Below, piece after piece: positions 26,530 through 32,337 of a stretch of 32,337 nucleotides of DNA; positions within the stretch are counted from its first letter, which is position 1; each line of letters starts with the position of its first letter. The position numbers and the translations under genes were made by a program. Source of the stretch: Anaerolineae bacterium (GTDB lineage: Bacteria; Chloroflexota; Anaerolineae; Aggregatilineales; Phototrophicaceae); NCBI GenBank assembly GCA_012270545.1, contig JAAXID010000283.1, positions 1-32,337 of the forward strand, written 5' to 3'. Under the pieces are notes generated by a model. The model made no database searches. It worked only from the letters and a program-made list of their open reading frames with translations, and was not told where the DNA came from.

Positions 26530-27822
26530 ATGTCGCCCGAGTCTGACGGCAACAAGAGCGTCGCGCCACAAACCAAGATAAATGTCCTGGGAACCGCCAC
26601 GGGCGCCGCCGCGCAAAATCCCCCACCCAAGGAAACTCGCGCGCCTCTGTACAGCACCGCCCAATTCATTCAAAACCAGTACAAGGCGCCGCCGCCACAA
26701 AATGCGCTGTCGGGCGCCCGCTACCGCCAGCGCCGCACGAGTAAACGGCGCCGGCGCAATGAATGGGTTTGGGTCATCTTAGCAGGCGGCATGATATCTG
26801 TCTTTGGTTTTCTCGTTTTGGCGATGATCGTGCTGATTCGCCTGCCCAATTCGGTTCAGGAAGTCATCCCAACGGCGGACCTCAGGCCCGCGCTCCCGAC
26901 ACCAGTGAACGCGCGGAACGAATACATCGCCGATGGACGCCGCGTCGGTGTTGACGTGTTGCAGCTCGATGATGGCAGCCTGATTGAAATGGCTCCCTGG
27001 GATGGACAATCCCGCTATACCATCATCGTCGGCGGACTGGACAGCCGTCCCGATCAGATGGGCGAGCCGGTCAGAACGGACAGCCTGATGCTCGTCAGCA
27101 TTGATCCGACCAAGGATAGTATCGGCGTCCTCAGCATACCGCGCGACCTCTGGGTGCGCATTCCAGAACAGGAAAAGCACGACCGCATTAACCGCGCGTA
27201 CTTCCTGGGAGAAGGGCGCGCAACCGGTTATGGTCCGAGGCTCTTGCAGCAGACTGTCAGCTGGAACCTGGGCATGCGCGTGCACAATTATATCTTGGTC
27301 GATTTCCAGGCGGTGATTGACTTCATCGATCACCTCGGTGGCATTGAGGTCACCATCGACTACACCATCAACGACGAACGCTATCCCGACATGAATTACG
27401 GCTACGATCCGTTCTATCTCCCCGCGGGCACCCATGTGCTGGACGGACACGATACGCTTCGATTCGCGCGAACGCGCCACGGCAATAACGATGTGCGCCG
27501 AGCGGAACGCCAGCAGATGGTCCTTTACTCAATTCGTGAGCGGATACTAAGCCTCAACTTCATTCAATTGATCGGACAGGCGCCGACCTTGCTCGCGACC
27601 CTCGGCGAACATGTCCAGACCGGGCTTGATCTGGAACAGATTGTGCAATTGGCTCTGCTGGTGAAGGATGTCGAATTCGAGGACATTACCATGCGCGTGA
27701 TGGACTTCGAGTACCTGGAAGAATACATAACCGAAGAATATCAGCAGCAGGTGCTCGTGCCACGCGTGGAGCGGCTGCCGATTCTGCTCGCTCAAACCTT
27801 CGGGGAAGACTACGCCCGCTAG
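26530..27822 (+). CDS. LytR-CpsA-Psr (LCP) family membrane protein
   Basis: The family transfers undecaprenyl-linked glycopolymers to the cell wall or to other acceptors outside the membrane. The 430-residue product has a Pro/Gln-rich cytoplasmic N-terminus (1-65), a basic patch RRTSKRRRRN (68-77), one transmembrane helix (about 79-103), then the extracytoplasmic LCP domain with IIVGGLDSRPD, RTDSLMLVSIDP, IGVLSIPRDLWVRIP, DRINRAYF and the late LRFARTRHGNNDVRRAERQQ that carries the conserved Arg residues. ATG 26530 is chosen over TTG 26500 because of the promoter position and N-terminal composition. Stands alone. Confidence 0.93.
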   Translation: MSPESDGNKSVAPQTKINVLGTATGAAAQNPPPKETRAPLYSTAQFIQNQYKAPPPQNALSGARYRQRRTSKRRRRNEWVWVILAGGMISVFGFLVLAMIVLIRLPNSVQEVIPTADLRPALPTPVNARNEYIADGRRVGVDVLQLDDGSLIEMAPWDGQSRYTIIVGGLDSRPDQMGEPVRTDSLMLVSIDPTKDSIGVLSIPRDLWVRIPEQEKHDRINRAYFLGEGRATGYGPRLLQQTVSWNLGMRVHNYILVDFQAVIDFIDHLGGIEVTIDYTINDERYPDMNYGYDPFYLPAGTHVLDGHDTLRFARTRHGNNDVRRAERQQMVLYSIRERILSLNFIQLIGQAPTLLATLGEHVQTGLDLEQIVQLALLVKDVEFEDITMRVMDFEYLEEYITEEYQQQVLVPRVERLPILLAQTFGEDYAR

Positions 27823-28183
27823 CGAAATTAAAGACAGTGCACACTGAGTACACTGCCTATCAAAACGACCCACTGTACCGTGTAGCCATAGTGTCTCGAA
27901 CCTGCAAAATTACAGGTCGGGAATCGCTTGACAACCGCTGTTTTGGCTTGAGCCTATTACATGGGCTGCCAAAGATAGATTCCCATATAGAGAATGTTGG
28001 CTCGGCACATATAGTTCTATCACGCATACAGCAGGCGCCGCACTTATAACAGATTCGCTATGGGCTGTCAAATCCGCCAATCCTTAACAGCCAGGCACGG
28101 GCAGGAATCCTTCGAATGCTTATAATAGTGTTGTCGCGACGCCGCAGGTGGAATAGCACTATCCGAGATTGGGGAGGTTTACC
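27823..28183. other. intergenic region with hairpins and a small repeat
   Basis: Lower-GC, non-coding stretch between the LCP and aquaporin genes. It contains a 10-bp hairpin with a 3-base bulge (TTTGGC/GCCAAA outside, AGCC/GGCT inside, 27942-27973). ATGGGCTGCCAAA (27961-27973) recurs with one change as ATGGGCTGTCAAA (28060-28072). GGCTGT/ACAGCC form a second dyad (28063-28092). A perfect TATAAT at 28121-28126 is the likely -10 of the aquaporin gene, without a recognisable -35. No tRNA or convincing ORF. Confidence 0.5.
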
Positions 28184-28888
28184 GTGAACGATGAATTAAA
28201 AAAAGAATTGCTGGCAGAGTTAATTGGCACTTTCGTGCTTGTTTTTGTGGGCGCGGCCGCGGTTCTGGTAGCGCCGATATTCGGCGTTGTCGTGCCGGCG
28301 CTGGCGCATGGCTTAATCCTGGTCGCGCTCATCTATACTTACGGTCATATATCCGGGGCGCAGGTCAATCCAGCCGTCACCCTGGGCTTGGCAGTTGGCG
28401 GCCAACAGGATTGGGCAAAATCAGCCTATTACATCGTCGCGCAATTCATCGGCGGCGTCATCGCGGCAGCGGTGCTGGCAGCTGTCTTCCCGCAAGACAA
28501 CGCTGGTGTGGCGGCCTTCCTGGGCGAGAACGCCTACAACTTTGGCCAGACGACCGGCTTCCTGACCGGAGACGCGGTCTGGACGGCGGCGGTATACGAA
28601 GCCATTCTGACGTTTTTCCTGGTCAGCGCGGTATTTCAGGCGGCTGCTTATGGCAAGGCCGGCAAACTAGCCGGCGTGGCAATCGGTTTGACCTTGGCGG
28701 CCAGCATCTTCGCCGGTGGACCGGCGACGGGCGCATCGCTTAACCCATCACGCACACTGGGTCCCGCGCTGATCGCCGGCGACACGTCGTATCTGATTCC
28801 CTATCTCATCGGCATCTTCGGCGGCGGCATCATCGGTGGCTTGGTGCACGGCAACATTCTGAAACCGGACGATGAACCCGCGAAGTAA
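28184..28888 (+). CDS. MIP-family channel (aquaporin)
   Basis: Passive channel for water or small neutral solutes in the cytoplasmic membrane, 234 residues with six hydrophobic helices and two half-membrane loops. The first loop has the canonical SGAQVNPAVT. The second reads TGASLNPSRTLGPAL, NPS in place of NPA, with the selectivity-filter Arg retained. The spacing and the lack of a long glycerol-facilitator insert favour the aquaporin branch. The GTG start at 28184 has GGGGAGG 6 bases upstream; the in-frame TTG at 28169 lies before this site. Convergent with aspS, 46 bases apart. That gap holds an imperfect dyad AGGGCA/TGCCCT that could end both transcripts but lacks a T-tract. Confidence 0.93.
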   Translation: MNDELKKELLAELIGTFVLVFVGAAAVLVAPIFGVVVPALAHGLILVALIYTYGHISGAQVNPAVTLGLAVGGQQDWAKSAYYIVAQFIGGVIAAAVLAAVFPQDNAGVAAFLGENAYNFGQTTGFLTGDAVWTAAVYEAILTFFLVSAVFQAAAYGKAGKLAGVAIGLTLAASIFAGGPATGASLNPSRTLGPALIAGDTSYLIPYLIGIFGGGIIGGLVHGNILKPDDEPAK

Positions 28889-28934
28889 ATGAGGGCACGG
28901 CTTCAATCCGTATACCCTGCCCTGCCTGACGGAC

Positions 28935-30737
28935 TTAGTCTTCGGCGTCAGGGTGAACGAGCTGCAAGAAAAGTTCGCTGAGCTGCTCCGGCTCGGCGAT
29001 GGATGGCGCGTTCGCCATGATATCGGTACCGTTTTGCGTCTTGGGGAAGGCGATCACCTCGCGGATATTGGGCGCGCCCGCCAGCAGCATCACCAGCCGG
29101 TCGATGCCCCAAGCCATGCCACCGTGCGGCGGCGCTCCGTACTCAAAAGCCTCCAGCATGTGGCCGAATTCGCGCATGGCCTGTTCCATGCTCTGCCCGA
29201 TCAGCGGGAAGATTTTCTCCTGGATCGCCCGATCATGAATGCGAATGCTGCCGCCGCCGACCTCATAGCCATTGCAGACCATATCGTATTGCGAGCCGCG
29301 CGCCGACCCTGGATCGCTGTCGAGCAAATCCAAGTCTTCCGGCAGGGGCATGGTGAACATATGCTGCGACGGATCCCAGCGCTCGTTCTCCGCATCCCAA
29401 ATGAACTCGGGAAAATCGATCACCCAACAGAAGGCGAGCAAGTTATCATCGAGGTCCATCTCCGCCTTGAAGTGACTGCGCAGCGCGTCGGTGACGGCAT
29501 AAACAATCTCGTCCCTGTCTGACATGAAGAGCAGCAAGTCGCCGCCTTCCGCGCCCATCGCCTCGATCAATTCCAGCTTTAAGTCCACATTGAAAAACTT
29601 GCCGATGGGACCGCGCAACTCGCCTTCGGGATCGGTTGGAATTGTGATGTAGGCCAAGCCTTTTGCCCCATGCCGACGCGCCATGTTCTCCAGGTCTTTG
29701 GCCGCCTTGCGCAGCTGCGTGCCGCTGAGCGCGCCAGCCACCGCCGGAACGCGCATGCACTTGACCTTCTTCCCCGCCTTGACGTTCTCCACAAAAACCG
29801 GAAAGGCGCAGCGGCCCGCGATTTCGCTAATGTCAATGGCGCGCAGGTCAAAGCGGATATCGGGACGATCCGTGCCGTACTGCTCCAGCGCGTCCCAGTA
29901 GTTTATCCGGGGAAAGGGCTCGGCGATCAATCGCTTCTCGGGCGTGACGCTTTTCACGATCGCCGTGGCCAGTTCTTCCATCAGCCGCATCACATCCTCG
30001 CGCTCGACGAAACTCATCTCCAGATCGAGCTGCGTGAATTCCGGTTGGCGGTCGCCGCGCAAGTCTTCATCGCGGAAGCAGCGCGCGATTTGAAAATAGC
30101 GCTCGAAGCCACCCACCATGAGCAATTGTTTCAGCTGTTGGGGCGATTGCGGCAAGGCATAGAACATGCCCGGCTGCAAGCGGCTCGGCACAAGAAAATC
30201 GCGCGCGCCCTCCGGCGTCGTTTTGAAAAGTATCGGCGTTTCGATCTCGATGAAGTCTTCAGCTTCAAGAAAGTCACGGATGAACTTCACCGTCTTGTGA
30301 CGAAGAAGGATGCGTTTTTGCATCGTTTCGCGGCGCAAATCCAGGTAGCGATGGCGCATGCGCAGCGCTTCGTCCACATTGCCTTCATCCTTGTTGATGT
30401 AAAAGGGCGGCGTCCGCGATTGATTCAAGATGACGATCTCATCGGCGACGATGTCGATATCACCGGTCGCCAATTCGGGATTGGCCGTGCCTTCCGGCCG
30501 AATCCGCACATTGCCCTTGATCGCCAACACATACTCATTGCGGGCGCTATCGGCGACGGCGTGAGCTTCGGGCGCCGATTCTAGATCGACCACCACTTGC
30601 GTAATGCCCCAGCGATCGCGCAAATCAATGAAGATCAGACCGCCCTGATCACGCCGCCGATTGACCCAGCCAGCCAATTGGACCGGCGTACCAGCGTCTT
30701 TCTCCCGCAATTCGCCGCAAGTATGTGTCTTCATCAT
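28935..30737 (-). CDS. aspS: aspartyl-tRNA synthetase, bacterial type
   Basis: Charges tRNA-Asp. The 600-residue product has the N-terminal OB-fold anticodon-binding domain (GWVNRRRDQGGLIFIDLRDRWG), the class II core with motif 1 near IEIETPIL, motif 2 FRDEDLRGDRQPEFTQLD, the bacterial GAD insertion (about 300-420), and motif 3 in HGGMAWGIDRLVMLLAG. Whether it is discriminating or also charges tRNA-Asn cannot be decided here; no gatCAB is in the window. Tandem ATGs at 30737 and 30734 follow GAGGAG by about ten bases; the in-frame GTG at 30773 is less likely. Confidence 0.97.
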   Translation of the reverse strand: MMKTHTCGELREKDAGTPVQLAGWVNRRRDQGGLIFIDLRDRWGITQVVVDLESAPEAHAVADSARNEYVLAIKGNVRIRPEGTANPELATGDIDIVADEIVILNQSRTPPFYINKDEGNVDEALRMRHRYLDLRRETMQKRILLRHKTVKFIRDFLEAEDFIEIETPILFKTTPEGARDFLVPSRLQPGMFYALPQSPQQLKQLLMVGGFERYFQIARCFRDEDLRGDRQPEFTQLDLEMSFVEREDVMRLMEELATAIVKSVTPEKRLIAEPFPRINYWDALEQYGTDRPDIRFDLRAIDISEIAGRCAFPVFVENVKAGKKVKCMRVPAVAGALSGTQLRKAAKDLENMARRHGAKGLAYITIPTDPEGELRGPIGKFFNVDLKLELIEAMGAEGGDLLLFMSDRDEIVYAVTDALRSHFKAEMDLDDNLLAFCWVIDFPEFIWDAENERWDPSQHMFTMPLPEDLDLLDSDPGSARGSQYDMVCNGYEVGGGSIRIHDRAIQEKIFPLIGQSMEQAMREFGHMLEAFEYGAPPHGGMAWGIDRLVMLLAGAPNIREVIAFPKTQNGTDIMANAPSIAEPEQLSELFLQLVHPDAED

Positions 30738-30867
30738 AGGGCGGCCACTCCTCTCACATGATACATTGTCCACCGACGGGCTTCCATCAAGTCAGCGACG
30801 TAGCTTATCATGTAGGGTCTGGCAAATGTATGGTCATTCTCCGCCTTGGGTGGTCGCGCCGCCGCTC

Positions 30868-30896
30868 TTTACAGCCCGAATCCCCTTGACTAAACT
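30868..30896 (+). promoter_or_regulatory. candidate promoter giving a leaderless transcript
   Basis: TTTACA (30868-30873), 17-bp spacer, TAAACT (30891-30896). The predicted transcription start falls on or next to the ATG at 30904, which lacks a good ribosome-binding site, consistent with a leaderless mRNA. Confidence 0.4.
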
Positions 30897-30903
30897 CTGG
30901 GCG

Positions 30904-31119
30904 ATGGAGGGACGCGAACGGGCAATCACAAAACGGCAGCTTGGCGCATTCCTGGCGCTCAGCGGGGCAGTCGGCTTCGTTGCGATTCTGTTGATCGATG
31001 TCGTCGACGTTGGTCGGCAGGGCGGCATCGGACCAGCCCAAGGACTGGCTCTTGGGCTAATGCTTGCCTGCGCGATTATCGGTTTGACGCTGATGCCACG
31101 GGGTGATGCGCCGGCATGA
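30904..31119 (+). CDS. small membrane protein, function unknown
   Basis: 71 residues with a charged start (MEGRERAITKRQ) and two hydrophobic helices (about 14-31 and 44-64) separated by a short loop with VVDVGRQGG. I do not recognise the family. It overlaps the following glycosyltransferase gene as ATGA, which supports it being a real, coupled gene. An in-frame ATG at 30826 with AGGG 8 bases upstream would give 97 residues, but the predicted promoter lies inside that extension. Confidence 0.6.
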   Translation: MEGRERAITKRQLGAFLALSGAVGFVAILLIDVVDVGRQGGIGPAQGLALGLMLACAIIGLTLMPRGDAPA

Positions 31120-32337
31120 ATAGCGCGCGCAGCCGAATACATGTCGCGCTCATGCTGGCCGCTACTGCCGCGCTGCTATTCGCCTTTCTGATCTACCTGC
31201 TATATGCCGCCAACCTGGTCGCCTTCCTCTACGATTACGACCAGGGCGAGGGCTTCGAACTGCACGACACAGTATTATTCAGCCGCAGCCAGTTGCCCTA
31301 TCGCGATACTGAAATTTACCCCTTCTACGCCAGCAATTATCCGCCCCTGTTTCATATAATGGCGGCGCCATTCGTCTGGCTCTTTGGTCCCGCTTATTGG
31401 TACGGCCGGCTGCTCGGCTTCCTGGCTACCCTCGTGAGCGCCGCCGTCATCGCCTATGCCGTCTATCGCGACGGCGGCCGCCACCGTTGGATAGCGCTTC
31501 TGTCCGGCTTGGCTTTCCTCAGCTCAAACTTTCTTTATCACATCGGACCGCTATTCCGCCAGCATGCAATGATGGTCACGTTCGAGACGCTGGCAATAGT
31601 CGCGCTGGCCGGGTACTTTCCGAGACGCGACAAACGAGGCATCGCCGTCGCGCTAGCGTTACTACTTTGCGCCGGTTACACCAAACAGCTCGCCGCGATC
31701 ACGGCCGTCGCCGCAATCATCTGGATGTTCCTCCGGGCGCCGCTACGCGCGCTACAGTGGTCGCTGGGTTTCGTCCTGGTCGGAGGCGCAGCCTTCCTCG
31801 CATTGAACATCGCCTCGGGCGGCCAATGGTGGATACAGGCGATTGTCGCCAACGTCAACGACTTTATCCCCGACCAAGCAACTGGATTATTCGTCCTCTG
31901 GTTCAAGCTGCACGGCTTCCTTCTGGCGCCGGCCGCCCTGCTCTTCATATATGAGCTTTACTTTGATCGGCTCTCGATATACAGCATTTGGTTCGTCTTT
32001 GCGGCTTTGCTGGGCGGAATCGCCGCCGGCACATGGGGCGCCGGCGACAGCTACTTCGTCACCTCAATCGCCGCGATCTGCATCCTCAGCGGCATTTTCT
32101 TTTCGCGCCTGTTGGCGAATGACTGGTGCGCCACCCCGGTATTCGGCGATGCCTGGCTGCCGAAAATCTCCCGCGCCGGCTTGATCATTGTCCCGCTGCT
32201 CTATTTGGGCTACGCCCGCGCCACCTTGAAGATGCCAACTGATGGCGTATTTGAGCCCCTTGCGAATGCTCTGGGTGCCGAGGCCAATGTGCGCGAGACC
32301 TTCTACGATTCGGCCAGTTTTCTTGTCGGCGGTTATG
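31116..32337 (+). CDS. polytopic glycosyltransferase (GT39/ArnT-like), 3' end outside window
   Basis: 407 residues are visible, dominated by hydrophobic helices. The first extracytoplasmic loop has the acidic motif YDYDQGEGFEL followed by YPPLFHIM, the arrangement of the GT-C superfamily (PMT/ArnT-like), in which an acidic residue in the first loop is needed for transfer from a polyprenyl-phosphate sugar donor. Donor and acceptor are unknown. ATG 31116 overlaps the stop of the small membrane protein by four bases. The reading frame is open to the last base of the window. Confidence 0.85.
   Translation, partial: MNSARSRIHVALMLAATAALLFAFLIYLLYAANLVAFLYDYDQGEGFELHDTVLFSRSQLPYRDTEIYPFYASNYPPLFHIMAAPFVWLFGPAYWYGRLLGFLATLVSAAVIAYAVYRDGGRHRWIALLSGLAFLSSNFLYHIGPLFRQHAMMVTFETLAIVALAGYFPRRDKRGIAVALALLLCAGYTKQLAAITAVAAIIWMFLRAPLRALQWSLGFVLVGGAAFLALNIASGGQWWIQAIVANVNDFIPDQATGLFVLWFKLHGFLLAPAALLFIYELYFDRLSIYSIWFVFAALLGGIAAGTWGAGDSYFVTSIAAICILSGIFFSRLLANDWCATPVFGDAWLPKISRAGLIIVPLLYLGYARATLKMPTDGVFEPLANALGAEANVRETFYDSASFLVGGY

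Noticed and set aside
27837..28049. 70-codon open frame after the LCP gene
   Set aside because: GTG start without a ribosome-binding site, unlike the codon use of its neighbours, no domain; overlaps hairpins and repeats.
30661..30903. Upstream extension of the small membrane protein
   Set aside because: Its first part is antisense to aspS and the rest contains the predicted promoter.

Overview
The window is dense, fairly GC-rich bacterial chromosome with almost no spare DNA inside operons. Its core is aromatic amino acid biosynthesis. No 16S rRNA or other decisive taxonomic marker is present. An AroK-AroB fusion, a Trp-specific T-box ahead of trpE, a RicT-like PSP1 protein with a basic tail and an SH3b membrane protein next to LigA together suggest Chloroflexota (Anaerolineae-like). 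That assignment is inference only.

Layout. 1-2451 (minus): a PSP1/RicT-like protein, a PIG-L deacetylase and a truncated M20 amidohydrolase form one operon. 2923-4344 (plus) is aspartate kinase, whose 3' end overlaps that of convergent glnA (4319-5653, minus). 5771-12382 (minus) is a tightly packed aro operon in transcription order aroH, tyrA, aroA, aroE, aroC, aroKB, aroQ. It encodes steps 2-7 of the shikimate pathway plus chorismate mutase and prephenate dehydrogenase; DAHP synthase and prephenate dehydratase are absent. 12880-20249 (minus) is a complete trp operon, trpE-G-D-C-F-nudix-B-A, with a NUDIX hydrolase inserted and translationally coupled to trpF. 20869-25597 (plus) holds polX, an SH3b membrane protein and ligA. 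After these come a LipM/LplA-family protein (minus), a LytR-CpsA-Psr protein (plus), an aquaporin (plus), aspS (minus), and a small membrane protein coupled to a glycosyltransferase cut by the window end (plus).

Regulation is the most interesting part. The trp operon has a TTGACA promoter followed by a T-box leader with a UGG specifier, a UGGC acceptor-binding bulge and an intrinsic terminator. The aro operon has a TTGACA promoter followed by a short leader ORF with two Phe codons and four consecutive Tyr codons, then a strong intrinsic terminator just before aroH: a classic ribosome-stalling attenuator. The two neighbouring pathways therefore seem to sense different aromatic amino acids by different mechanisms.

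A MITE-like repeat of about 172 bp, with terminal inverted repeats and an internal 12-bp inverted repeat, occurs as two complete copies (12631-12804, 20600-20771) and one half copy (2719-2805). In all three, the same end of the element lies 14-15 bp upstream of the predicted -35 box of an amino acid biosynthesis gene or operon (aro, trp, aspartate kinase). This fixed geometry, and the leader-peptide attenuator, are the observations most likely to be undescribed.
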